From Candidatus Planktophila lacus (GTDB taxonomy: Bacteria > Actinomycetota > Actinomycetes > Nanopelagicales > Nanopelagicaceae): a stretch of 64,000 nt of DNA. Where the stretch lies: contig NZ_CP016769.1 in assembly GCF_002287925.1 (NCBI RefSeq), positions 124,001-188,000 of the forward strand. Direction: 5' to 3'. The notes beneath the pieces are model-generated. The model saw nothing but the letters and a program-made list of their open reading frames with translations, searched no databases and was not told the origin of the DNA. The position numbers were made by a program, and so were the translations under genes. Every line of letters starts with the position of its first letter. Position 1 is the stretch's first letter. Shown piece by piece: positions 20,987 through 29,855 of this stretch.

Positions 20987-21826
20987 TTAACTGAAAATTA
21001 CAGTGCGATGCCCAACGATAAAGATGCGATCTTCTGCATAGAGTTTTACCGCTTTAGCAAGTACGCGACGCTCGATATCACGACCAAGTGCGATCAATTC
21101 TTCAGGTGAAGATGAATGAGTTACATGTGCAACATCTTGTTCGATGATTGGACCTTCATCTAAATCAGCAGTAACAAAGTGCGCTGTTGCACCGATGATC
21201 TTTACACCGCGATCATGGGCTTGGTGATAAGGCTTAGCGCCTTTAAATCCTGGCAAGAACGAGTGATGAATATTGATGATCTTGCCTGGAAGTGCCGCGC
21301 AGAAATCGTTAGATAGAACTTGCATGTAACGCGCTAGAACTACGAAATCAATCTTTAACTCTGCAACTTTCGCCAGCAACGCTTTCTCTTGAGCAGCCTT
21401 ATTTGAGGCATCAACTGGCAGATACATAAATGTAATTCCATGAGATTCAACTAACTGCTTTAGATCTTCACGATTGGAAACAACGAGTGGTATCTCAATT
21501 GGTAGCTCGCCGAGTTCAAGCAAATACATTAGATCGCGCAGGCAGTGGCTCTCTTTAGTAACCATAACGAGCGCGCGTGGTTTCTTAGCGGTTTCACGAA
21601 TATGCAGAGCTGGTGAGAATTTTCCAAGTCCATCGCCCAGGCTCTTCTCTGCAGCTGCCAGGCCTTGCGAGGTTTCAAAGCGAGTGCGCATCACAAAGGT
21701 ATTTGTCGTGTGATCTGTGAACTGTTGGTTTTCAATGATGTTGCCACCGCAGTTAAGCACGGCAGTTGTCATCGCATGGACAATGCCTGGTTGGTCTGCG
21801 CATTGCAGATTTGCGATGAGATCCAT
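20987..21826 (-). CDS. purU: formyltetrahydrofolate deformylase
   Basis: A 279-residue enzyme with an N-terminal ACT domain (ADQPGIVHAMTTAVLNCGGN) and a C-terminal formyltransferase fold with INIHHSFLPGFKGAKPYHQA and DLDEGPIIEQD, giving the catalytic Asn-His-Asp set. It hydrolyses 10-formyl-THF to formate and THF, balancing one-carbon units. It is convergent with the tRNA-Arg, with only 8 nt between. Confidence 0.95.
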   Translation of the reverse strand: MDLIANLQCADQPGIVHAMTTAVLNCGGNIIENQQFTDHTTNTFVMRTRFETSQGLAAAEKSLGDGLGKFSPALHIRETAKKPRALVMVTKESHCLRDLMYLLELGELPIEIPLVVSNREDLKQLVESHGITFMYLPVDASNKAAQEKALLAKVAELKIDFVVLARYMQVLSNDFCAALPGKIINIHHSFLPGFKGAKPYHQAHDRGVKIIGATAHFVTADLDEGPIIEQDVAHVTHSSSPEELIALGRDIERRVLAKAVKLYAEDRIFIVGHRTVIFS

Positions 21827-21862
21827 GACGTAAGGGTACGCGTTAGCGGTTATAGATAGAAA

Positions 21863-23977
21863 TTAGTGCGTCATGGTGAAGCGGCGCAGCGGCTTTGGCG
21901 CCCACCAGTTGGTCTCACCAAAGAGCCTCATCAACGCTGGAACTAACAAGGCGCGAATTAGCGTGGCATCTAGCAACACGGCGAGTGAAACTCCAAAGCC
22001 CAACATCTTGATCGATGTCACGCCGCTAGTCATAAATGCAGCGAAGACGACTGCGAGAAGGAGCGCTGCTGCAGTAATTATTCGTGCAGAACGTTGCAGT
22101 CCAGTTGCTACTGATTCGATATTGCTCTTGCCAGCCATATGTTCTTCGCGAATGCGAGAGAGCAGGAAGAGTTCATAATCCATAGAAAGTCCAAAGACAA
22201 CCACTGCAACCAAAATAACGGTTCCAGAATCTAGCGTTCCGGTAACGGTGAAATCACCCACTAACCATTTGAGATTACCGTCGATAAATATCCACGTGAC
22301 TGCGCCAAGAGTTGCAGTTAGCGATAGAGCATTTAGCAATACCGCTTTAATCGGCAAGATAATTGAACCGGTAAAGATAAAGATCAAGATCATTACCCAG
22401 AATGCGATCCAACCAAGTGCCAGCGGCAAAGTTCGGGAGATTCCACTTTGCGAATCTGTGAAATCGGCAGCTGCGCCACCAATAAGAGCGCCATCTGGTT
22501 TATCCAAGGCGCGAATTTCTTTAATCAATCTTTCAGCATCCATGGTGCGAGAAGATTGGCCCGGAATGACTTGAATACGTAAATCACTTCCGTAAGTTTC
22601 GATTTCGCCGACGCGTGCAATTCCGTCAACTTTGGCAACCGATGTAAGGAAATCACTTACTTGGCTTTCTCTTCCGACACCGTTGGGAATAACAACTTCG
22701 ATGGGGCTACCTTCAAATCCGCTAAATCGTTCGGTGATCTTTGCTGATCCAATCGCAGCAGGATCACTAGCTGGCAGAACGCGAGAATCTACCTGTGCAA
22801 ATGCAATATTTGTAATTGGCGCAGCCATTACTCCAAGCAACAGAAGTGAACCAATCACAACTGGTACTGGTCGCTTCATGACATTGCGCGCAGTGTGCGC
22901 CCAACGACCATCTTCCTTAGGAGTTATTCCACCTTTTCGTACAGCGCCCTTATCAATCTTGTGTCCAAGCAGCGCCATGATTGCAGGTAGCGGAATTAAC
23001 GCACCAAGAACTGCCAAGGTAACAACGCTTACCCCGGCATAGCCAAATGACTTAAGAAAATCTAAAGGAAAGAATAAGAGCGCGCTAAGCGTTACAAGCA
23101 CAGTAAGACCTGAGTAGAAGACAGTCTTACCCGCAGTGTTAATAGTTGTGCGCACCGAGTCTTCAACGCTCTTGCCAGAGTGCAACTCTTCGCGGAAGCG
23201 ATTGACCATTAATAAGGCGTAATCAATACCAAGACCTAGCCCAAGACCGGTGATCAAGTTAAGGGCAAAAATGCTCACATTGGTAAAGAGGGTAATTAGA
23301 TAAATAATAAAGAAGGCGCCGAGGATTGCGCTAATTCCAACTACCAGTGGCATCGCTGATGCAACGAGCGCTCCAAATACAAAGATAAGTAATAAGAAAG
23401 TCAACGGAATCGCGATGGATTCGGCAAGTAACAAATCTTGTTCAATTTTATGGTTAATCGCATAAGTGACTACACCGGCACCTGCTGCATAGATCGTCAG
23501 ATCTCCGCGCTTGCCATCGAAAGCAGCTTGAATATCTTTACCAATTTGTCCGATCGAATCAAAGTCACCTACCTCGGTATTTGCATAGGCAAATAAAAAT
23601 GCCGCCTTACCGTCAGTTGATTTCAAGTTAGGTGCGCCACCAGTTGACCAGAAAGATAAAGTCTTTGAAATTCCAGCAATTTGCCCGACTTCTTTCTCAA
23701 CTGCAAGTGCTTCTTGTGAAATCGCAGCGGCATCAACGCTCTTGTCACCGCTATCAATAATTAAAATAGCAACAGGTTCTTCAACTTTGAACTTTTCAGA
23801 TAAGTATGTTGCCGCTTTTGCAGATTCGCTATTGAGATCTGAATAGCCACCCGAATCTAATTTTCCAAAGGCGAGTGAGCCAATACCACCGGCGAGGAGA
23901 ATTCCGAGAGTGAAGAGGATTAAAACACGCTTGCTGCGCTTAACAATGAAATGACCGAGGCGTTCGAACACAAGCAA
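21863..23977 (-). CDS. MMPL/RND family transporter
   Basis: A 704-residue RND protein with about 12 helices: one at the N-terminus (VLILFTLGILLAGGIGSLAFG), a large outer domain, a block of five helices with GLGLGIDYALLMVNRFREEL, then a repeat of the same plan with FGLSMDYELFLLSRIREEH. The GxxxD-Y pairs are the proton-relay signature of MMPL transporters, which export lipids or drugs. The first 22 codons lie inside the 270-bp duplication, so a truncated copy of this start exists at 24169-24247. Confidence 0.92.
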   Translation of the reverse strand: MLVFERLGHFIVKRSKRVLILFTLGILLAGGIGSLAFGKLDSGGYSDLNSESAKAATYLSEKFKVEEPVAILIIDSGDKSVDAAAISQEALAVEKEVGQIAGISKTLSFWSTGGAPNLKSTDGKAAFLFAYANTEVGDFDSIGQIGKDIQAAFDGKRGDLTIYAAGAGVVTYAINHKIEQDLLLAESIAIPLTFLLLIFVFGALVASAMPLVVGISAILGAFFIIYLITLFTNVSIFALNLITGLGLGLGIDYALLMVNRFREELHSGKSVEDSVRTTINTAGKTVFYSGLTVLVTLSALLFFPLDFLKSFGYAGVSVVTLAVLGALIPLPAIMALLGHKIDKGAVRKGGITPKEDGRWAHTARNVMKRPVPVVIGSLLLLGVMAAPITNIAFAQVDSRVLPASDPAAIGSAKITERFSGFEGSPIEVVIPNGVGRESQVSDFLTSVAKVDGIARVGEIETYGSDLRIQVIPGQSSRTMDAERLIKEIRALDKPDGALIGGAAADFTDSQSGISRTLPLALGWIAFWVMILIFIFTGSIILPIKAVLLNALSLTATLGAVTWIFIDGNLKWLVGDFTVTGTLDSGTVILVAVVVFGLSMDYELFLLSRIREEHMAGKSNIESVATGLQRSARIITAAALLLAVVFAAFMTSGVTSIKMLGFGVSLAVLLDATLIRALLVPALMRLFGETNWWAPKPLRRFTMTH

Positions 23978-24040
23978 ACTATGTAGGATTAGCCTTAGTT
24001 AGGCAATTGAGAATTGCGTATTGAGGGGGTGAAACGCGTC

Positions 24041-24160
24041 ATGTCACAACTGTTCCCAGAATCTTCTAAAGATGAACGCGATCCGCGTGAGGATGAAAAC
24101 GAATCAAAGCGACGCGAGGAAGAGATTAAAGGTGATAAGCCGCCTCATCACGACGACTGA
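24041..24160 (+). CDS. small highly charged peptide, copy 1
   Basis: A 39-residue open frame from ATG 24041, with GAGGGGG about 11 nt upstream; an in-frame GTG at 24029 is a less likely start. It begins MSQLFPESSKDERDPRED, then a Glu/Lys/Arg-rich stretch, ending PPHHDD. It looks like a disordered acidic-basic peptide. No family recognised. It is transcribed divergently from the MMPL gene, 63 bp away. Confidence 0.55.
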   Translation: MSQLFPESSKDERDPREDENESKRREEEIKGDKPPHHDD

Positions 24161-24168
24161 TCTCAGCA

Positions 24169-24247
24169 ACTATTCAGATTTGAAGAGGATTAAAACACGC
24201 TTGCTGCGCTTAACAATGAAATGACCGAGGCGTTCGAACACAAGCAA
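24169..24247 (-). pseudogene. duplicated 5' fragment of the MMPL transporter gene
   Basis: The second repeat unit carries the first 22 codons of the MMPL gene (ATG at 24247). The frame then crosses the repeat junction into a copy of the fmdB tail and stops after three more codons (KSE). This is a non-functional by-product of the duplication, but it keeps the upstream promoter region. Confidence 0.85.
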
Positions 24248-24310
24248 ACTATGTAGGATTAGCCTTAGTTAGGCAATTGAGAATTGCGTATTGAGGGGGT
24301 GAAACGCGTC

Positions 24311-24430
24311 ATGTCACAACTGTTCCCAGAATCTTCTAAAGATGAACGCGATCCGCGTGAGGATGAAAACGAATCAAAGCGACGCGAGGAAGAGATTAAA
24401 GGTGATAAGCCGCCTCATCACGACGACTGA
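24311..24430 (+). CDS. small highly charged peptide, copy 2
   Basis: Identical at the DNA level to the copy at 24041, including the ribosome site. This is the copy next to fmdB and, if the duplication inserted toward the MMPL side, the ancestral position relative to fmdB. The stop codon is 9 bp before the convergent fmdB stop. Confidence 0.55.
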   Translation: MSQLFPESSKDERDPREDENESKRREEEIKGDKPPHHDD

Positions 24431-24439
24431 TCTCAGCAA

Positions 24440-24646
24440 CTATTCAGATTTAGATGGTGTCGCAGGTTTTGGTGCTGAATCTGTTTTATAGAAACCAGAT
24501 CCTTTAAATACAACGCCAACTGCAGAATAAACTTTTTTAACTTCGCCCTTACATTCTGGGCAGGAAGTTAGAGGCTCATCAGAGAAGCTCTGGAACGCCT
24601 CAAAGGCGTGCTCGCAAGCAGAACATTGATATTGATATGTAGGCAC
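24440..24646 (-). CDS. FmdB family zinc-ribbon protein
   Basis: A 68-residue protein beginning MPTYQYQCSACEHAFEAFQS, with a second CPEC pair. The two CxxC knuckles form the zinc ribbon of the FmdB (putative regulatory protein) family. The tail is low-complexity (Pro/Ala/Ser/Lys). Members are very common in actinobacteria, and their role is not well defined. An AGGAG ribosome site (revcomp) lies just before the start. Confidence 0.92.
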   Translation of the reverse strand: MPTYQYQCSACEHAFEAFQSFSDEPLTSCPECKGEVKKVYSAVGVVFKGSGFYKTDSAPKPATPSKSE

Positions 24647-24770
24647 GCGCTATCACTCCTTCTCTTATTCTTTTAAATCACAGCCCCAAATCACAGGCTA
24701 GGGGCTGGTGGTTAAGTCTAAGGAAGTGAGACGATAGAGGCGAATTAAGAGGAGATTTGAGAGAGGGCAG

Positions 24771-25295
24771 GTGTCACAAGTGAAGCGTTTAGCGGCAGTT
24801 ATTGCAGCGCTGGGATTTACCGTTCTTCTAGCAGCGCCTGCGCTTGCTAACTCTCTTGTTGCCACATCACCAATCGCTGGTTCGACTCTCAAAGTAGAGC
24901 CAAGTGCAGTGACGATCACTGTTGAAATCACACCTATGGATATGGGCAATGAAGTAACTGTCACAGATCCATCCGGTCGTCGCGTAGATGATGGCACCTT
25001 AACTGTCGCCGGAAACGATTTGATTGTTGGAATGAAACCAATTACTCAGTCAGGTGTTTATAAAGTCTCTTACAACATTATCTCCGAAATGGATCTGCCA
25101 CTCGAAGGATCTTTCGTCTTTAACTTTTCAACTCCAACAATTTCCGTGCCAGAAGAAGTGGTTCCAACAACGCCTGCAAAGATAGAAGGCAGCGACTTTG
25201 GAACCAACTTATTTGTAATCGGACTGCTTGTTGCCTCACTTGCAGTTCTGATTGCACTTGCGCTCTATGCGCGAAAGATATTTAACGAGCGATGA
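24771..25295 (+). CDS. CopC-domain secreted/membrane protein lacking histidines
   Basis: A 174-residue protein from a GTG start (24780 GTG is an alternative). A signal peptide (LAAVIAALGFTVLLAAPALA) precedes a CopC/YcnJ-like beta-sandwich (TSPIAGSTLKVEPSAVTITVE), and a C-terminal helix (LFVIGLLVASLAVLIALALYA) anchors it. CopC proteins bind Cu(II) through an N-terminal histidine and a second histidine, but this protein has no histidine and no cysteine, so normal copper binding seems lost. The 4-bp overlap with the CopD-CtaG gene argues for a shared role. Confidence 0.85.
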   Translation: MSQVKRLAAVIAALGFTVLLAAPALANSLVATSPIAGSTLKVEPSAVTITVEITPMDMGNEVTVTDPSGRRVDDGTLTVAGNDLIVGMKPITQSGVYKVSYNIISEMDLPLEGSFVFNFSTPTISVPEEVVPTTPAKIEGSDFGTNLFVIGLLVASLAVLIALALYARKIFNER

Positions 25296-27145
25296 ATTTA
25301 CTGGAGATAAGTAAATTCTTATCCCTAGCTGCGGGCATCACCACAATCGGTTTGCTCCTGGCCATCGCCTTCTTTTTAAATGATGTTGAGGGAAAACTTG
25401 GCGAGAGAGCCAAAGCCCTAAGAAACATAACTTCATTTGCAGCACTAGCTTGGGCGATAGCAACTGGTATTTCGATAGTTGCCACATTGGCGAATATTCT
25501 CGGAACAGATCTATCTGGGGCTTTAGATCCAACTTCAATGCGTTCCTTTATCTCGCAGATAACGCTCGGTAAATATATGTTTGCGCAACTTTGTCTGGCG
25601 CTGCTCGTTGCGACGATTGTGGCTCGCATCAAAGGCGTTGCCGGAGCAAACGCACTGCTCTTGCTAAGTCTGGCGGCGATCATCGCACCAGTCTTTGAAA
25701 GCCATTCTGCATCTAGCGGTTCACATGCACTGGCTATTGGATCTCTAGTTGTACACGTCGTCGCTATTTCACTCTGGGTTGGTGGTTTAGTAGCGATCAC
25801 CTTCTTAAAGGCGCAAGATCGTGCAATGGCGCTGCCACGCTTTAGCGCTTTGGCTTTATGGGCGGCGATAGCAGTATCAGCAAGTGGAACTGCAAATGCG
25901 TGGGCCAGACTTAATTTTCAAAGCGCTTGGAGCTCAGACTATGCGCGCTTAGTTCTCCTAAAGATTTTATTAACGGCAGTACTTATCTTCTTTGGCTATT
26001 TAAACCGCCGCCAATTAAAGGGATCGCTCAAATTAGATGGCAAGCAGTTGGGCCGTTTACTTTCAGTTGAAGTCTTCATCATGGCTGTAACTACCTTCGT
26101 TGGTTCAAAACTTTCAACGATGCAGCCACCTTTGCGTTCCGAAAGTTCCGTGCTCGATCCTGGCTTGGCAGTTGCTGGAATCGCAACGCCACCACCTCCA
26201 AACCTTTGGCGCTTGATCTCGCTCTACGATCCTGATGCGTTGATGATTGGTGTATTGGTAACTGCCGTCGCACTCTATATAAGAGGAGTAATCATTCTTA
26301 CGCGCCGCGGAGATAAGTGGCCAGTAGGACGAACCGTTGCCTTTGCACTTGGAATTAGCGCAATTGATTATGCGACAAGCGGTGGCTTAGGTGTTTACGC
26401 CAAGTTCTCATTCGAGTATCACATGATCGCGCACATGCTTCTCGGAATGGTTGCACCAATCGGAATCGTTTTAGGAGCACCAATTACCTTGGCGCTGCGC
26501 ACTTTGCCACAAGGTCGTACGAGTGAAGAACGCGGAGTTCGTGGAACGCTAATTGCATTACTTCATTCAAAACCTGCGGCGGTATTCACAAACCCAGTCT
26601 CTGCTCTGGCCCTCTTTGATGGCTCACTCTTTGTTCTATATATGACGCCGCTCTTTGGAAATTTGATGCAGTCGCATCTCGGCCATCTTGTAATGAGCGT
26701 TCACTTCTTACTTGCCGGAATTCTTTTCTTCCACGTAATAATTGGCATTGATCCAAATCCCCGAAAAGTTCCACACATTGTGCGCATAGTTATTCTCTTT
26801 GCAGCTATGAGCATCCACGCCTTCTTTGCGGTCGCACTAATTTCCACTTCGACTCTGCTCGATCAGGGTTACTTTGCTTCGCTGCAAACACCATGGAATT
26901 TAGATTTGCTGGCAGACCAGCACGCTGGTGGTTCTGTGGCATGGGCGATGGGCGAGATCCCAATCCTGCTTGCGCTGGTTGCCACTTTTATTCAATGGAT
27001 GCGCGATGACTCTCGCGAGACCAAGCGCATTGATCGAAATGAAGCGCGCTTAGCGGCCATGGGTGAACCTGATGAACTTGCTCAATACAATGCATACTTA
27101 TCTAACCTTGCAGAACAAGACCGAGATAGAAAAGGCAGAGGCTAA
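25292..27145 (+). CDS. fused CopD domain and CtaG cytochrome c oxidase assembly protein
   Basis: A 617-residue membrane protein with about 14-15 helices. The first half resembles the copper import protein CopD (SASSGSHALAIGSLVVHVVAIS, then LWVGGLVAITFL). The second half is a CtaG_Cox11-like domain (FEYHMIAHMLLGMVAPIGI, LGHLVMSVHFLLAGILFFHVI, IGIDPNP), as in the actinobacterial bifunctional proteins. It probably brings copper to the terminal oxidase. It is cotranscribed with the CopC-like gene (overlap ATGA) and with the acyl-CoA dehydrogenase 2 nt later. Confidence 0.9.
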   Translation: MNLLEISKFLSLAAGITTIGLLLAIAFFLNDVEGKLGERAKALRNITSFAALAWAIATGISIVATLANILGTDLSGALDPTSMRSFISQITLGKYMFAQLCLALLVATIVARIKGVAGANALLLLSLAAIIAPVFESHSASSGSHALAIGSLVVHVVAISLWVGGLVAITFLKAQDRAMALPRFSALALWAAIAVSASGTANAWARLNFQSAWSSDYARLVLLKILLTAVLIFFGYLNRRQLKGSLKLDGKQLGRLLSVEVFIMAVTTFVGSKLSTMQPPLRSESSVLDPGLAVAGIATPPPPNLWRLISLYDPDALMIGVLVTAVALYIRGVIILTRRGDKWPVGRTVAFALGISAIDYATSGGLGVYAKFSFEYHMIAHMLLGMVAPIGIVLGAPITLALRTLPQGRTSEERGVRGTLIALLHSKPAAVFTNPVSALALFDGSLFVLYMTPLFGNLMQSHLGHLVMSVHFLLAGILFFHVIIGIDPNPRKVPHIVRIVILFAAMSIHAFFAVALISTSTLLDQGYFASLQTPWNLDLLADQHAGGSVAWAMGEIPILLALVATFIQWMRDDSRETKRIDRNEARLAAMGEPDELAQYNAYLSNLAEQDRDRKGRG

Positions 27146-27147
27146 CG

Positions 27148-28299
27148 ATGAGCGCGAACGATCTTTACGCACTTCCATCTGAGTACAACGATCTACGTGA
27201 GAGCGTTCGCGCGCTTGCTGAAAATGAGATTGCTCCACATGCTGCAGCTGTAGATGAAGACCATCGCTATCCGCAAGAAGCGGCAGATGCTCTGCTTAAG
27301 GCTGGCCTAAGCGCGGCGCATGTTCCGACTGAATTTGGTGGAGAAGGTGCAGATGCACTTGCCGTAGTAATAATTATTGAAGAAGTTGCCCGGGTTTGTG
27401 GTTCGTCATCACTTATCCCTGCAGTAAACAAACTTGGATCGCTGCCACTAATTCTGAGCGGAAGCAAAGCGCAGAAAGAAAAGTGGCTGCCACAACTTGC
27501 AAAAGGTAAAGGATTTTCTTACTGCCTCTCTGAATCTGAAGCTGGCTCAGATGCATCTGCACTTAAAACTAAGGCAGAGTTAAAAGATGGATCTTGGGTA
27601 ATCAATGGAAGCAAGAAATGGATCTCTAACGCTGGCGTATCTGAGTTCTATACAGTTATTGCGCAGACCGATCCAAGTAAAGGATCTAAAGGAATAACCG
27701 CCTTTATCGTTGAAAAATCTGACCCTGGAGTTTCTTTTGGCGCCCCAGAAAAGAAGATGGGTTTTCGCGGATCTCCAACTCGCGAAGTGTATTTCGATAA
27801 CGTAATAATCGGAGATGATCGCCGGATCAGCGAAGTCGGCGCAGGGTTTGCACTTGCGATGGATACTTTGGATCACACTCGCATCACCATCGCGGCACAA
27901 GCGCTGGGTATTGCACAGGGTGCGTTAGATGTTGCAACCAAGTACTCACACGAACGTAAACAATTTGGTAAAGAGATCTTTGATTTCCAAGGTGTGCAAT
28001 TTATCTTGGCAGATATGGCGATGAATATTGAGGCTGCTCGTCAGTTAACTTACGCTGCTGCAGCACGTAGCGAACGAGGCGATAAAGATCTGAAATTCTT
28101 CTCTGCAGCAAGCAAGACATTCGCGAGCGATGTTGCCATGAAGGTAACAACAGACGCAGTGCAGGTTTTGGGCGGATATGGCTATGTCTCTGACTATCCA
28201 GTCGAACGCATGATGCGTGATGCCAAGTTAACTCAAATTTACGAAGGCACTAATCAGATTCAGCGAATTGTTATGGCGCGCAATCTACCTAAAGGTTAA
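27148..28299 (+). CDS. acyl-CoA dehydrogenase
   Basis: A 383-residue flavoprotein of the short/medium-chain acyl-CoA dehydrogenase family. Visible are YCLSESEAGSDASALKTKA, FIVEKSDPGVSFG, GFRGSPTREVYFDNV and the C-terminal QIYEGTNQIQRIVMAR, whose glutamate is the usual catalytic base. It introduces the alpha-beta double bond and passes electrons to ETF. The exact chain length is unknown. It follows CopD-CtaG by 2 nt. Confidence 0.93.
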   Translation: MSANDLYALPSEYNDLRESVRALAENEIAPHAAAVDEDHRYPQEAADALLKAGLSAAHVPTEFGGEGADALAVVIIIEEVARVCGSSSLIPAVNKLGSLPLILSGSKAQKEKWLPQLAKGKGFSYCLSESEAGSDASALKTKAELKDGSWVINGSKKWISNAGVSEFYTVIAQTDPSKGSKGITAFIVEKSDPGVSFGAPEKKMGFRGSPTREVYFDNVIIGDDRRISEVGAGFALAMDTLDHTRITIAAQALGIAQGALDVATKYSHERKQFGKEIFDFQGVQFILADMAMNIEAARQLTYAAAARSERGDKDLKFFSAASKTFASDVAMKVTTDAVQVLGGYGYVSDYPVERMMRDAKLTQIYEGTNQIQRIVMARNLPKG

Positions 28300-28305
28300 T
28301 TGAAG

Positions 28306-28863
28306 CTAAGAATTGAATCTAAGAATTAGATCTGGTGTTGCTGCAGCGTTTAACGGCACATCAAATTCTTCGCGAGGTAAATCAACGCTAGAAATCTCAT
28401 CTGGATGAATCAATCCAATACTCCATGCAGAAAGTTTCGGAAGTGCGCGATCGTAGAAGCCGCCGCCTTGTCCTAAGCGATATCCAGATCTATCAATGCG
28501 TAGCGCTGGTACAACAATTAAATTGATCACTGAAAGATCGGTAAGCGCGGCACCGGTTGGTTCAAGAAGCTGTTTTGATAATTTGCTTGGTGCAAGTTGA
28601 TCGCTCGCTCCGCTCCAACGCACCCATGCGAGATCGACTCCGTTTACTCGCGGCAGGTAAAGATCTTTGCCGCTCTTCAATAACGCTTCATTTAGCTCTT
28701 GCGTATTTGGTTCATCGCCATAAGAGATATAACTGGCGATAGCGCTTGCCTTAGAAAATTCTGAAGATGTAGCAAGGTGTGAAAAAGAGTGATCTAGATA
28801 TCTTTCGTGGCGTTCAAAGCGATAGCGAGTGCGAAGTTCAGACTTCTCGCTTGTTGCACTCAT
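28306..28863 (-). CDS. 5-formyltetrahydrofolate cyclo-ligase
   Basis: A 185-residue protein of the MTHFS family with the signature YRLGQGGGFYDRAL near residue 130 and ASYISYGDEPNT near residue 45. It converts 5-formyl-THF to 5,10-methenyl-THF with ATP. It is divergent from the glp-like gene (45 bp apart), as is usual around the actinobacterial glp locus. Confidence 0.92.
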   Translation of the reverse strand: MSATSEKSELRTRYRFERHERYLDHSFSHLATSSEFSKASAIASYISYGDEPNTQELNEALLKSGKDLYLPRVNGVDLAWVRWSGASDQLAPSKLSKQLLEPTGAALTDLSVINLIVVPALRIDRSGYRLGQGGGFYDRALPKLSAWSIGLIHPDEISSVDLPREEFDVPLNAAATPDLILRFNS

Positions 28864-28908
28864 CTAAATCCCCAATTATCTACTGCACTAGAAGTATTGT
28901 TTCCGATT

Positions 28909-29835
28909 ATGTCAGACCGCACTCGTGTAGATGAGTTTCTCTCCTCTCTATTAGCGATCTGTCGACCACTCGAAGCGTTCGAGATGTCCCTGCTAGATGC
29001 GCATGGCGCAACTCTTGCCGAGGATATTTATGCCGGAGAACGTCTAGTTCTCAAATCCGGTTCCAGAATTCGTTCAACTCAGATCGGACTTGCCGCATCT
29101 ATTGGGCGCGATCATTTGCCTACGCGTCCGCACCCGCGCGTTGTTGTGCTTTCAGCAGGTCCAGATTTAGTTGAACCAGGTAAAGAGTTAAAGGCCGGCG
29201 AAGAGTACGAGACTAATTCGTGGTTGCTCACTACTGCAGTACGTGAAGTTGGAGCAGTTGCATATCGCGTCCACACAATTCCTGACGACGAAGCTCAACT
29301 TCAGGCGGTTATTGAAGATCAATTAGTTCGCGCTGATTTAATTATTATCAGTGGAGAACGCCACGATGATTCATTTGATTTGATTACCCGCACACTTTCG
29401 GCAATGGGTGAAATAAACACCGTCGATATCGCTATCGAATCTAGCGGCCGCCATAACTTTGGCGTTATTGGTCCGGATAAGACTCCGGTCGTAACTCTGC
29501 CAGGTGATCCAGTCGCCGCTTACATCTCATTTGAACTTTTCATCCGGCCGATGATTCGCACAATGCTTGGTGCGGCAACAATTCATCGCCCATCGATTAA
29601 GGCAAAGCTGGAGAAAGCAATTACCTCTTCTGGCGGATATCGTTCTTATATCCGCGCAGTCTTATCTGAAGATGGAAAATCAGTTCTCCCATTGTTATCT
29701 CAAGGTTCAAGTACTCAAGATGAACAAGCCACTCTCTCTGATGCCAACGCATTTATTGCAGTTCCAGAAGGTGATCTAAATATCACCGCAGGAAGTGATG
29801 TCACAGTTGTCGTGCTCGAGCGCCGTTATATATAA
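28909..29835 (+). CDS. glp: Glp-type MoeA/gephyrin-like protein, shortened
   Basis: A 308-residue protein read from ATG 28909 (MSDRTRVDEFLSS). It has MoeA features: TRVDEFLSSLLAICRPL and LLDAHGATLAEDIYA at the start, a MoCF-type domain with RPHPRVVVLSAGPDLVEPG, and the late TLPGDPVAAYISFELFIRP. Normal MoeA is about 400 residues; the segment with FDNSAMDGYA and most of domain II is missing. The active-site SGGVSxG-type loop reads ISGERHDDSFD. Both suggest it is not a molybdenum enzyme. Its neighbours (5-FCL, RimJ, a GlpR-like membrane protein) match the Glp cell-division locus described in corynebacteria, where Glp binds FtsZ. I infer a division role. Confidence 0.75.
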   Translation: MSDRTRVDEFLSSLLAICRPLEAFEMSLLDAHGATLAEDIYAGERLVLKSGSRIRSTQIGLAASIGRDHLPTRPHPRVVVLSAGPDLVEPGKELKAGEEYETNSWLLTTAVREVGAVAYRVHTIPDDEAQLQAVIEDQLVRADLIIISGERHDDSFDLITRTLSAMGEINTVDIAIESSGRHNFGVIGPDKTPVVTLPGDPVAAYISFELFIRPMIRTMLGAATIHRPSIKAKLEKAITSSGGYRSYIRAVLSEDGKSVLPLLSQGSSTQDEQATLSDANAFIAVPEGDLNITAGSDVTVVVLERRYI

Positions 29836-29855
29836 GTATTGATATAGGTCTAAAT

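Larger units (their letters stand above)
23911..24451. repeat. exact 270-bp tandem duplication
   Basis: Positions 23911-24180 and 24181-24450 are identical base for base; the match extends one base to 24451. The unit holds the first 67 nt of the MMPL gene, the intergenic region, the whole small acidic peptide gene and the last bases of fmdB. Perfect identity means the event is recent, or it is an assembly artefact. Confidence 0.97.

Noticed and set aside
28807-28908. Longer start of the glp-like gene
   Set aside because: The 34 extra residues overlap the divergent cyclo-ligase start and are not MoeA-like.
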